Source: an uncultured Aquimarina sp.
GTDB lineage: Bacteria > Bacteroidota > Bacteroidia > Flavobacteriales > Flavobacteriaceae
Length of the DNA stretch: 64,000 nucleotides
NCBI GenBank assembly: GCA_947500505.1
Contig: CANMSL010000006.1
Coordinates: forward strand, 62,001 to 126,000
Direction: 5' to 3'
The notes beneath the pieces are model-generated. The model was given only the letters and a program-made list of their open reading frames with translations, made no database searches and had not been told where the DNA came from. Both the position numbers and the translations under genes were made by a program. This document shows positions 46,176 to 56,200 of this stretch, piece after piece; the stretch's first letter is position 1; the number at the start of each line of letters is the position of its first letter.

Positions 46176-48068
46176 ATGGAACTTTCTACAATCGATATCT
46201 TCATCATCATTTTATATATCATAGGTACTATTTTCATAGGCTTTTGGATATCAAAGAAAGCGTCTAAAAATATTAATTCCTATTTTTTAGGAGGCAACTC
46301 AATTCCCTGGTATGTATTGGGTGTGTCAAATGCTTCAGGAATGTTTGATATCGCAGGTACTATGTGGCTAGTATATGTAATGTTCATCTATGGGATGAAG
46401 AGTATGTGGTTACCTTGGCTTTGGCCGGTATTTAACCAGATTTTTTTGATGGTGTATCTTTCAATCTGGTTAAGAAGATCTAATGTACTTACCGGCGCAG
46501 AGTGGATCAAAACTAGGTTCGGTACAGGAAAAGGAGGAAATTTATCCCATATTATCGTAGTAATTTTTGCTCTGGTTAGTGTTATTGGATTTTTAGCCTA
46601 TTCCTTTAAAGGTATAGGAAAATTCGCTGTGGTATTTCTTCCCTGGGATTTGACTCCTAATGAATACGCTCTGATTTTTATGGGTATCACAACTTTATAT
46701 GTTATCAAAGGTGGTATGTATAGTGTGGTATTTACAGAAGTATTACAATTTGTAATTATGACAATAGCTTCTATAGCAGTGGCTATTATTGCAATGAATC
46801 AGGTTTCTCCGGAAACTTTACAAGCTATGGTACCAGCCGATTGGGGAAATGTTTTTTTTAGCTGGAATCTTGATTTAGATTGGAGTACTATGATGGCAGA
46901 AGCCAATAATAAAATTGAGCAAGATGGTTATACTTTATTTGGAGCTGTCTTTATGATGATGCTATTTAAAGGGTATTTGGTAAGTGCTGCAGGTCCGGCA
47001 CCTAATTATGACATGCAACGAATCTTAGCGGCTAAATCCCCTACCGAAGCTTCAAAAATGAGTTTTATAGTTAATATAGCGCTTATTTTTCCACGTTATG
47101 CACTGATTACCGGATTAGCTATACTGGGAATAGTATATTTTACTGACGACCTTAATGCTATGGGTAGCGCGGTAGATTTTGAGCAAATATTACCATTTGC
47201 CATCAAAGAGTTTGTGCCAGTTGGATTATTGGGTATATTAATCGCCGGTTTACTTGCTGCATTCATGTCCACATTTGCTGCGACCGTCAATGCAGCACCC
47301 GCTTATATAGTTAACGATTTATACAAACGATACATTAATCCTACCGCAAGTTCTAAAAAATTGGTAAACCTCAGTTACTTGTCATCTTTTATTGTCGTTA
47401 TCGCAGGAATTTGTTTTGGTCTGGTAGTTGATTCTATAGATGATGTATTACAATGGTTAGTATCTGGTCTTTGGGGTGGATACATGGCTGCCAACGTACT
47501 TAAGTGGTATTGGTGGAGATTTAATGGATATGGATATTTCATCGGTATGGCCACAGGAATTGCCGGGGCAATAATTTTTCCTTTAGCACTACAATATCCG
47601 GGATGGATTCCTGATGGACTAGGTAAGTTTTCTGAATATTTACATTTCGTTGCAGATCCAAATACGCAAGAGATATTTCAATTTCCTGTGGTATTATTGC
47701 TTTCCTTCGTAGGATGTATTATCGGTGCATATACAACGCCTCCAGAAAGCGATGCTACCCTGTTAAGTTTCTATAAAACGGTTCGACCGTGGGGTTTTTG
47801 GAAGCCTATTGAAAAAAAGGTGTTGCTGGAAGATCCAAATTTTAAAATTAACAGAAACTTTAAAAGAGATATGTTCAACATAGCGGTTGGTATCATATGG
47901 CAATCAGCATTGGTGTTACTGCCCATGTATTTTGTTTCTCAAGATTTTATTCACAGCGCTTATGCTCTTTTAGTAGTTGTAATCACTTCCATTATCCTAA
48001 AATATAGTTGGTGGGACACAATGCACAGAGAAGAAAAGGAATATGAAGAAAGTCTTAAAGAAACATAA
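46176..48068 (+). CDS. Sodium:solute symporter (SSS family), second paralogue
   Basis: The 630-residue protein has about 14 membrane helices and SSS features: NSYFLGGNSIPWYVLGVSNA, SGMFDIAGTMWLVY, and GLLAAFMSTFAATVNAAPAYI. It is longer than the first symporter and its substrate region differs, so the two probably carry different solutes. It follows the GH9 gene by 50 bases, and an AATTTTAAAA element lies 19 bases before the start. It likely carries a mono- or disaccharide released by the locus enzymes. Confidence 0.9.
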   Translation: MELSTIDIFIIILYIIGTIFIGFWISKKASKNINSYFLGGNSIPWYVLGVSNASGMFDIAGTMWLVYVMFIYGMKSMWLPWLWPVFNQIFLMVYLSIWLRRSNVLTGAEWIKTRFGTGKGGNLSHIIVVIFALVSVIGFLAYSFKGIGKFAVVFLPWDLTPNEYALIFMGITTLYVIKGGMYSVVFTEVLQFVIMTIASIAVAIIAMNQVSPETLQAMVPADWGNVFFSWNLDLDWSTMMAEANNKIEQDGYTLFGAVFMMMLFKGYLVSAAGPAPNYDMQRILAAKSPTEASKMSFIVNIALIFPRYALITGLAILGIVYFTDDLNAMGSAVDFEQILPFAIKEFVPVGLLGILIAGLLAAFMSTFAATVNAAPAYIVNDLYKRYINPTASSKKLVNLSYLSSFIVVIAGICFGLVVDSIDDVLQWLVSGLWGGYMAANVLKWYWWRFNGYGYFIGMATGIAGAIIFPLALQYPGWIPDGLGKFSEYLHFVADPNTQEIFQFPVVLLLSFVGCIIGAYTTPPESDATLLSFYKTVRPWGFWKPIEKKVLLEDPNFKINRNFKRDMFNIAVGIIWQSALVLLPMYFVSQDFIHSAYALLVVVITSIILKYSWWDTMHREEKEYEESLKET

Positions 48069-48214
48069 TACAATCTTCTATTATAAAATGTAATGTTCTT
48101 ATAAAGTTCAAAATTATTGAGTTGAACTTAACAGGGTTTTGGATGTAAATCGAATAGTGCTATTTTGAAAATTAAAAATTATTATCATTATATCACCAAA
48201 TAACAAGCAAATCT

Positions 48215-49258
48215 ATGAATGGATTAATATTCGAAGGTGACAAAAAATTAGGCTGGTATGATTTCGAAATACCCTCTCCAGGCGAAGGAGAAGTACTAAT
48301 AAAAGTATCAAGAGCTGCCATTTGCGGAACTGATTTGCACAAATATCAATTACCATCCGAACAAATCCCAACGACAAAATACGGAGAACCCGTTCCTTGT
48401 GGTCATGAACCTGCAGGTTGGATTGCAACGTTAGGAAAAGGAGTGACGAGTTTTCAGAAAGGACAGAGGGTTATGGTGGCAGGCGTGATCGGTTGTGGGA
48501 CATGCCACCATTGTCTTACGGGATTTAATACTGCATGCATTCAAGAACTGAAAGGACTCTATTGGAATTATCCGGGATGTAATACTTCTTTTATCGTTAT
48601 GCCTGAGGCCAATGTTATTGTACTACCGGATAACATATCATTCGAAGTAGCATCTTTACTTTCTTGTGCCGGGGGAACAGCAATGACTATTATAGAAGAG
48701 AGCAATATAAAACCGGGGGATAGATTGGCTATTATCGGCCTTGGACCTGTAGGCTTGTGCTTGTTAGTAATTGCTCTTTCTAAAGGAATTGAAGTAGTTG
48801 GTATTGATGTTTCTGAATACAGACTTGAATTAGCAAAAAAGCTAGGTATTACAAGAGCACTACATCAAAAAAATGAAAACATTACACAAAAGATTTTGGA
48901 ATGGTCACAAGGTTCAGGATGTGATGTGGTTGCAGAATGTGTTGGTATAGCCACAACTCAAAAACAAAGTTTTGATTTTGTTGCAAATAGAGGCACCATC
49001 GCACTCGCAGGATTAGGGAATGAAGATTTTAATGCAAACTTGGGAGCTCTTACTATTGACAAAGGAGGGATCAAAGTTATTGGAATAGCAGCAACACCTA
49101 TCCTATACTTCAGAAAGTTACTAAAAATAGCATCAAAGCTAGATTTCGAAAAAATAATAACACATCGATTTCCTTTTGTCGACGCTGTAAAGGCTTTTAG
49201 AATCGTGGAAGAGGGAAACTGTGGTAAGGTAATACTTGAAATTGAGGATCAATTTTAA
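48215..49258 (+). CDS. Zinc-dependent medium-chain dehydrogenase (sorbitol/threonine dehydrogenase-like)
   Basis: A 347-residue MDR enzyme. The catalytic zinc site is ICGTDLHKY and the GHEPAG block, the four structural-zinc cysteines lie in GCGTCHHCLTGFNTAC, and the Rossmann motif is AIIGLGPVGLCLL followed by GIDVSEYRLELAKKLG, whose acidic residue favours NAD(H). Such enzymes oxidise polyols or sugars. It opens a four-gene group (MDR, SGNH, PhyH, AAC(3)) within the polysaccharide locus. The substrate is unknown. Confidence 0.9.
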   Translation: MNGLIFEGDKKLGWYDFEIPSPGEGEVLIKVSRAAICGTDLHKYQLPSEQIPTTKYGEPVPCGHEPAGWIATLGKGVTSFQKGQRVMVAGVIGCGTCHHCLTGFNTACIQELKGLYWNYPGCNTSFIVMPEANVIVLPDNISFEVASLLSCAGGTAMTIIEESNIKPGDRLAIIGLGPVGLCLLVIALSKGIEVVGIDVSEYRLELAKKLGITRALHQKNENITQKILEWSQGSGCDVVAECVGIATTQKQSFDFVANRGTIALAGLGNEDFNANLGALTIDKGGIKVIGIAATPILYFRKLLKIASKLDFEKIITHRFPFVDAVKAFRIVEEGNCGKVILEIEDQF

Positions 49259-49287
49259 AATTAGATGAACGGTGAAAACAAAAATGT

Positions 49288-49938
49288 ATGAAAACATTTA
49301 AAATTATAGGTTTTGGGGATAGTATCACATTGGGTGCTAAGGCCAGAAATTATGAATACTCATGGTTGGGAATTTTAGAAAAACAAATTCAATTATTTCT
49401 AAATCAACCTTTAGAAATGATCAATGCAGGGGTTGGAGATAATACCATTTCCACAAGAACTACTAACTATCAAGAAAGCACAAAACCTTCTGCATTAGAA
49501 AGAGTAGAAAAAGATATAATACATAAAAAACCCGATATGATCCTGGTATCGTGGGGGCTTAATGATATGCGTTTTGGCACTCCGGTTGAAATTTTTAAAC
49601 AAGATTTGGAAGAAATTATTCTTCAACTTAACTCTCATTTACCAAATGTTACATTGATACTTCTTAATGTTTATCATATGACCGGATTTAATAGATATCC
49701 TCCCCGAGATCAGGGATCATTAAAATTTACAGAACTTTACAATCAGGCCATAGAAGAACTGGCAATTCAGCATAATATTTCTTTAGCCGATGTGTGGAAA
49801 TCTATGGCGTGTAAAAATCATTTAATACACCAAGATGGTGTGCACGCTAACGAACTAGGGCATCGAATTATAGCCAATACCGTTTTTAATACTATTGCCA
49901 CGAGGACAGATGTCCTTCAACCTAATGTAATTGTCTAA
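49288..49938 (+). CDS. SGNH/GDSL hydrolase, cytoplasmic
   Basis: The 216-residue protein has no signal peptide. All SGNH blocks are visible: GFGDSITLGA (Ser12), NAGVGDNTIS (Gly), SWGLNDMRFG (Asn) and DGVHANELGH (Asp/His). It is a lipase/esterase-type hydrolase that would act inside the cell, unlike the SGNH enzyme at 35107. An AATTTTAAAA element lies 27 bases before the start, overlapping the MDR stop codon. A role in removing an acyl group from an imported sugar is inference. Confidence 0.88.
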   Translation: MKTFKIIGFGDSITLGAKARNYEYSWLGILEKQIQLFLNQPLEMINAGVGDNTISTRTTNYQESTKPSALERVEKDIIHKKPDMILVSWGLNDMRFGTPVEIFKQDLEEIILQLNSHLPNVTLILLNVYHMTGFNRYPPRDQGSLKFTELYNQAIEELAIQHNISLADVWKSMACKNHLIHQDGVHANELGHRIIANTVFNTIATRTDVLQPNVIV

Positions 49939-49986
49939 TAAACATTAGTATAAAATATACTGAATAACGGAAAAAATAAGAAAAAA

Positions 49987-50781
49987 ATGAAAAACCAGAC
50001 ATTAACTAACGGTAAAAATGATATTAAAACCATTTTTAATGAGAAAGGCTATTATTTAGCCAAAAAAGTTTTTAATGATCAACAAATTAAAATCCTTGAA
50101 AAGGATTTTGATAAAATTGTTACACAATTATCAAAATCAGGAGAGAACATAGACGCTACCTGGGAAGGAGAAAAAATAAAAGAAATTAGAAATGAAAAAG
50201 ACAGAATCGTTCATACACATAATGTTCATAAGTACTCTTCAGAATGGTTAAAAGCGTTTTACAGTCCCAAATTCATCGAAGTTGTGACTGAAATATTAGG
50301 TAAAGATGTAATTATGCATCATAATAAATTGTTCCAAAAACCGGCAGAAAATGGCTCTCCATTCCCTATGCATCAGGATTGGTCTTACTTTCCTACCTAT
50401 CAGGACTCTATGATAGCAGGAATTATTCACATATCTAATGCCACGGACGAAATGGGGTGCCTGCGCGTTTATGAGGGAAGTCATAAATTAGGAAGAGTAT
50501 TAGGAACTAATGGACAAGAGTCCTCACCAGCAGCTATATTGTCTAACTATCCTATTGAAAATGCTATTCCTATTGAAGCTGAAGTAGGAGATGTTGTCTT
50601 TTTTCATTACTTCACACTTCATGGTTCTATGCCTAATCGTTCTTCTAAAACCAGAAAAACGGTACTAGTACAAATGCATTCGGGTACTGATAAAATGGAA
50701 GATGGAGCGGATCATCCTAATGAAAATCTAGTACTTAATGGATGGAATCATCATATTACCAGAGTAAAAGCTGGACAATAA
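49987..50781 (+). CDS. PhyH-type Fe(II)/2-oxoglutarate dioxygenase
   Basis: A 264-residue cytoplasmic protein of the phytanoyl-CoA dioxygenase superfamily. The metal triad is His129 and Asp131 (MHQDWSYF) with the distal His212 in LHGSMPNRSS, and Arg223 is placed to bind 2-oxoglutarate. The family hydroxylates or demethylates many small molecules. Its place between an SGNH hydrolase and an AAC(3)-fold protein inside a sugar locus is unusual; it may oxidise or O-demethylate a modified sugar. No direct evidence defines the substrate. Confidence 0.87.
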   Translation: MKNQTLTNGKNDIKTIFNEKGYYLAKKVFNDQQIKILEKDFDKIVTQLSKSGENIDATWEGEKIKEIRNEKDRIVHTHNVHKYSSEWLKAFYSPKFIEVVTEILGKDVIMHHNKLFQKPAENGSPFPMHQDWSYFPTYQDSMIAGIIHISNATDEMGCLRVYEGSHKLGRVLGTNGQESSPAAILSNYPIENAIPIEAEVGDVVFFHYFTLHGSMPNRSSKTRKTVLVQMHSGTDKMEDGADHPNENLVLNGWNHHITRVKAGQ

Positions 50782-50868
50782 ACCTAAAACTTCAATTCTT
50801 TTATTCTAAGTTGATATTAGACAAGTAGTTATTAAAATTTTAAAAAGGAACAATAAGATTCGAGAACG

Positions 50869-51621
50869 ATGGATTACAGGCAACGAATTTATGAAGGTTT
50901 TATAGCTTTGAGAATCGTAAATGGAGACTCTATCTTAGTACATTCATCCCTTAATGCTATCGGTAAATTCGATAACCGATGTCAAATAATAATTGATACT
51001 TTGTTAGAACTACTGGGATCATCTGGCACCTTATTGATGCCCGCTTTATCCTATAAAAGTGTAACCACAGAAAATCCTTTGTTTGATGTAGCAAAATCCC
51101 CCTCTTGTGTAGGAGGATTAACAGAATACTTTAGGCTATTACCAGAATCAGTACGCAGCCTTCATCCTACACACTCTGTCTGTGGAATAGGAGCTAAGAT
51201 CACTTTTTTATTAGATCAACATATCGAGGATGATACACCCTGTGGACTAAACTCTCCTTTTAGTAAGCTGAAAGATATTGGAGGTAAAATATTATTCTTG
51301 GGATGTAGTTTGCGTTCCAATACCTCTATGCACGCAATTGAAGAATTGTGTAATCCTGAATATTTATTTAATTCCTATGTAGAATACACAATTATAGATT
51401 ATAGTAAAAAAAAGTATAAAAAGAAGTACTTATCTCACGATTTTACAGAATATACACAACATTATGATAGGGTTCTTGACATTTTAGACGAAGTAGACTA
51501 TTCTTTTGCCAAGGTGTTAAACGCTAATTGTTATTTATTAGACGCAGCCATTCTTTACAAAAAAGTATATAGCAAATTAAAGAGAAACTCTCTTTTTTTT
51601 GTTGAGAAAATTGAGGAGTAA
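50869..51621 (+). CDS. AAC(3)-fold acetyltransferase-like protein
   Basis: The 250-residue protein belongs to the antibiotic N-acetyltransferase (AAC(3)) fold: SILVHSSLNAIGKF, LMPALSY, HPTHSVCGIGAK and LFLGCSLRSNTSMHAIEE. Members of this fold outside resistance islands acetylate sugars or amines or have lost activity. The glycan context and length (slightly short of the usual 260-280) argue for a sugar-linked role, not drug resistance. It starts 87 bases after the PhyH gene with an AATTTTAAAA element 23 bases upstream. Confidence 0.82.
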   Translation: MDYRQRIYEGFIALRIVNGDSILVHSSLNAIGKFDNRCQIIIDTLLELLGSSGTLLMPALSYKSVTTENPLFDVAKSPSCVGGLTEYFRLLPESVRSLHPTHSVCGIGAKITFLLDQHIEDDTPCGLNSPFSKLKDIGGKILFLGCSLRSNTSMHAIEELCNPEYLFNSYVEYTIIDYSKKKYKKKYLSHDFTEYTQHYDRVLDILDEVDYSFAKVLNANCYLLDAAILYKKVYSKLKRNSLFFVEKIEE

Positions 51622-51657
51622 TTACTTTGAATTAAATAATCTTAATATACATATAAA

Positions 51658-53088
51658 ATGAGCTTAAAGAAAATTATAGCTATTGTCTTCTTTTTTGTCT
51701 ATTCTACTGGTAAATCCCAAGCTGATGATTCGTTTATCAAGGGCGGATGGTTTTATCACGTATTAGATAAAGAAATGAATGGTTTTACTTATAAACAGAA
51801 TGATTTACCAAAAGATTGCTTTCAGTCAGTTGCTGAAGCGGGATGGAATTATGCAGGTATAGAAGTTTTAACAAAACAGGGCATTCATGATATACATTCA
51901 AACTTACAATTAGCGAAAAGGATTGACGATGCCGGTCTTGAACTTGCTGTTAACTTTTTATACGGAGATCATCTTTCGTACCGACAAATTCCTAAAGGAT
52001 GGCCTAAAAAATTCCCTGAACTTAAAGAGAAATTGTATGAATACACTTTAAATACATTAAAAACTCTAGACTCAATCGGAGTTAAACCAGGCTTGGTTAA
52101 GGTTGGGAACGAAGTGGATCATTTAAAATATGGTGGATTTTTGCTACCATATGGAAAGTTATATTCCAAAAATTTTTATGAATTACTTCAGGCTGGTTGT
52201 CAGGCAGTACGAGATTTTGATCCTTCGATAAAGATTGTTTTACACAGTTATGTTCCAAAAGATAATGAACAATACCTGAAAGGTCTTATTGATAACAAAA
52301 TAGATTTTGATATAATAGGCTTTTCCTTTTACCCTCATTGGGGCGGCTACGTAAAAGATTTACCGGATCACCTCACAAAAATGGAACAGTTTAATAAGAA
52401 AATAATGATCATAGAAACGTCTACTCCATGGTCAAATTTTACAGTAGACAGCACCCCTAACACAAACAATATAGAGGGCGACACTTACGCTCGCAACCCT
52501 CTTAGTGCCTATATCTGGTACAGCAATGCTTCTAAAATTATTTCAGAACATCCCTTGGGGGCCGGTATTTTTATTTGGCCATCTGCATATCCTTCTGTTA
52601 ATAACAGCGCCTCCACGAAAGAAGATCAAACCTTTTGGGATAGTACAACAGAAAACTTCATACCACTCCCTGCGATGGGTATAGGAAATAAATCTCCCGT
52701 TTTTGATCTATCCTCGGCGTATAAAGGTCTGTTTTTAACAGTTAATTCTGAAGATAGGATTACCTTAACCCCGAACTCTAATGAAACAGTTACATTCACA
52801 TCTGCAGCACTTCCTAAAGGACAGTTTACCTTATTTTGTATAGAGAAAGACAAATTTATCTCTATCCAAAAAGATGGGACATTAGTTCTTGTTTCTTCTG
52901 AGAAAATTGCAGAAAGATGGAAACCGTTGGATCACCATATTGGATACAGTCAAGGTAAAGTAGCTATCATCATTCAATCTGTAAGTACAGGTAAATATTT
53001 AATGGTAAATTCTAAAAATCAATTAATCTTATCCGAAATTTTAGATGATAAATCATTGAACACAGCTTTTTATACCTTATTAAAATAA
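51658..53088 (+). CDS. GH53-like endo-beta-1,4-galactanase with C-terminal beta-trefoil-like domain
   Basis: A 476-residue secreted protein (signal to KSQAD). The GH53 core spans about 25-340 with the acid/base Glu152 in VKVGNEVDHLKYGG and nucleophile Glu253 in IMIIETSTPW; IIGFSFYPHWGG is also a family block. The usual WADPGxQ segment is replaced by DHLSYRQIPKGW, so it is a divergent member. Residues about 345-476 form a repeat-like beta domain (AYKGLFLTVNSED, TGKYLMVNSKNQ) resembling a fascin or ricin-type trefoil and probably bind carbohydrate. Activity on galactan side chains is likely but unproven. Confidence 0.82.
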   Translation: MSLKKIIAIVFFFVYSTGKSQADDSFIKGGWFYHVLDKEMNGFTYKQNDLPKDCFQSVAEAGWNYAGIEVLTKQGIHDIHSNLQLAKRIDDAGLELAVNFLYGDHLSYRQIPKGWPKKFPELKEKLYEYTLNTLKTLDSIGVKPGLVKVGNEVDHLKYGGFLLPYGKLYSKNFYELLQAGCQAVRDFDPSIKIVLHSYVPKDNEQYLKGLIDNKIDFDIIGFSFYPHWGGYVKDLPDHLTKMEQFNKKIMIIETSTPWSNFTVDSTPNTNNIEGDTYARNPLSAYIWYSNASKIISEHPLGAGIFIWPSAYPSVNNSASTKEDQTFWDSTTENFIPLPAMGIGNKSPVFDLSSAYKGLFLTVNSEDRITLTPNSNETVTFTSAALPKGQFTLFCIEKDKFISIQKDGTLVLVSSEKIAERWKPLDHHIGYSQGKVAIIIQSVSTGKYLMVNSKNQLILSEILDDKSLNTAFYTLLK

Positions 53089-53144
53089 TACTATAGCTTA
53101 TATAACAACCCCTATTAAACAGATAACCCCCGTAAAAGAGCATA

Positions 53145-53183
53145 GAAAAATCCTATGACATGTATAATGACAAAGGATTTTTC
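53145..53183. terminator. Bidirectional terminator-like hairpin between convergent operons
   Basis: GAAAAATCCT (53145-53154) pairs exactly with AGGATTTTTC (53174-53183) around a 19-base loop. The stem ends are A and T runs in both directions, so it can stop transcription of the plus-strand GH53 end and of the minus-strand ASPIC gene end. Confidence 0.65.
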
Positions 53184-53245
53184 TTGCTAACTCAAAAAAA
53201 CTATATGAAAAGTAATTAATATGTGGAAGATTTTATATTATCATC

Positions 53246-56200
53246 TTACCTAACAAGTTTTGGATACGTTTTTTTAAAAATTTTTAAACTATCATTTTGC
53301 AATCCCACTATGAACAGTTCTTTTCCTGATTTTTGGTTAATTTTTATAATGTTCCGTGCTTCTCCAGGAACTTTAAACCCACTTACTCCCGGATCTACAG
53401 GTTCGAAAATTCCATTGTTTTTATTAATTAAACACCATCCATCTCCGGCATCATAATGTCCTGTAAGCACCTCTGTATCATGATAGTTACCTACCGCTAA
53501 TAGATCTGGGAATTCATCAGAGTCAATATCATTAATTTCAAAATCAAAAATTGGTGACCATTGAGCAACGTGAGGTAATTTCTTAAAACTGAATTTGCCG
53601 TCTCCGAGATTTTCAATATATACTGAAGCCAATTCATATACTTTAAGAATTTCATTTTCTTTAAGAGTTTTTTTATCAAAAAGCTCCTCAAATTGAAGTT
53701 CTCCATAAGTTTTGTAATCTTTAGCGACTCGGCTTATATATGGAAGTTGCTTTACCAGAGTCCCTCTGGGATGAATGATATATTCTTTGCCTTGATTAAA
53801 TTTGGTCATGATTGCTTCTAAAGTACCATTTTCGTCGTAGTCCTTAGCATATAAAGAAAGAGGCTCATCTTTAGAGGCGCTAAAGGGATTATTTAATCCC
53901 CAATTTCCTGCTACAAAATCAATATCCCCATCTTGATCAAAATCAGCTGCATTAATACAATTCCACCAACCATTGCTATAAGAAAGTCCGTTTTCAGATT
54001 TATCTAAGCGCAAATTACCTTTTTGATTATAATATATCTTTACAGGCATCCATTCTCCGACCAGGACTAGGTCTATCCAGCCATCATTGTTCAGATCCGT
54101 CGTATAAGAATCTGTGACCATTCCGGGATAAGCCATATCCTGAGCCTTTTCTAAGGTTACATCAATAAATACTCCTTCCTTGTTTTCTAATAAATAAGAT
54201 CGAGGCGTCATTGGATACTTATCAGGTGTTATTCGTGATCCTACAAACACATCCAAGTCTCCGTCGTTATCAAAGTCTAATGGAGTGATGCTACCAACTG
54301 CTGATCGAATTTCAGGAAGATTTTCAGTCCCAAGTGTAAAATGTCCTCTACCATCGTTAACATATAGACGATGTTGATAAAATTCCGGTTTGCTATAGTG
54401 TTCTATACTTCCGCTAGCACAATATAAGTCCAAATCTCCATCGCCATCTACATCAAATAACGCTGCGGCTGAGTCCTCTGATTGCATCCCAAGACTATCC
54501 TTTAATCTATGGGCAGTAAATAGACCTTTTTCATCTTGCATAAAGAAAGTTCCGTAGTGATTTGCGGTACCACCTATAAATACATCTTCAAGACTATCGT
54601 TGTTTATATCACCCTTTAGTAAAAGAGGTCCTGGCTTACTATAAGATCTAAAATGGAGTGGCCATTTTTTAAAATCATCAAAACCATTTTCTTTGTGAAA
54701 GTAACCAAAAGAAGAAGTATACTGGCGATCTTCTTTGAAATAAGCTTCTTTAAGTGCTTTATTAGATTTATGATTTACTTCATTAATATGTTTGGTGGGA
54801 GATACTTTTAATTCTTGATTTACTGAAATATTTTTTGCTACATAAGCTTTTTGGTTAGGCCAAATAATCTTAAGCGAATCTATTATTTGTATGGTATCCA
54901 ACCCAAAATGTACTACAGGTTCAACTGAGGATAAATATCCTCTCTGGGGATGAAACTCAGCATACTGAACTTGATGATTGTTATAAAGCCAAATCTTTGC
55001 TCCTATAGTTGTATAATCAGGTATCATCGCTAGTCGTAAAAAATTAGCTTTTACGATACTGTTACTGTTTAATTTATTCTCAAAAAGGAAAGCTTCTTCA
55101 TTAATATTATTAGTGACTAAATCCAAATCTCCATCAGTGTCCAAATCTGCATATACAGCCCCATTAGAATACGAAGAAAATTGTAATCCAATATCCTTTG
55201 TTGTATCAGAAAACTGATGATCCCCCATATTTTCAAAGAAAAAATTAGATTTCTTAATTCCCTTCATTTTTTCTAATTGCTCAATTAATAAGGATCTTCT
55301 CTTTTCCTGAGAACCAAAGGCATTCATACTATTATTGTAATCAATAAAGTCCTTATCTGTTATATCCTTTTTATACCCATTGGTTATATAAGCATCTCTA
55401 TATCCATCATTATTAAAATCGGCAAGTAATGGAGACCAACTCCAATCTGTCGCCGATAGGTTGGCATAATAACCTATATCATTAAAACTTCCATTTTTGT
55501 TACTAACCTGAACCACATTACGCAAATATTGAGGCTGATATCCTTTTCTAGTGGATTCCCTAAATCTTTGAAAAGGGATTTCACCAAACATAGTTTTGTG
55601 CCTTAGGTTATCTTCAGGCAACATGTCAAGTACTATTAGATCATTGTGCCCATCATTGTTAATATCTGCGGCATCAAGCCCCATACTATTATGGCTTTGA
55701 TGCTTAAAATATTTTTCGATTTCGTTGGTAAAAGTTCCATCGAGGTTATTTATGTACAATAAATCGTTAGATAAAAAATCATTGCCTATGTAAATATCAG
55801 GATAACTATCATTATTGAAGTCGTTTACAATAACCCCTAAACTCCAGCCTTCGGTAAGAATTCCTGCTTCCCTTGAAACATTAATAAATCGAGGAATGCC
55901 TTCTGGTGATAGACCGTCGTTTCTATAAAGAATATCAGTACTGACACCATAGCCGTCTTTTTTTTGACCATAGACAGCATTTCGAGGTCTCGTCTTTTCA
56001 ATAGAATTATTGATTACAAATAGATCCAGATCCATATCTTTATCGTAGTCCATCCAGACTGCCTGCACGGCATATGTTGAATCATTCAATCCCATTACCT
56101 CAGACATTTCCTGAAACTTTACAGGACCGTCGGGAACTGTTTGGTTAATAAAAAAGTAATTGGGAGATGGATCAAAATTCTGATCGTGAGCTGTAGAAAT

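Noticed and set aside
50869..51621. AAC(3)-fold gene as an aminoglycoside resistance gene
   Set aside because: It lies in a sugar-degradation locus with no mobile resistance context. The fold is shared by many non-resistance proteins, so resistance is not supported.
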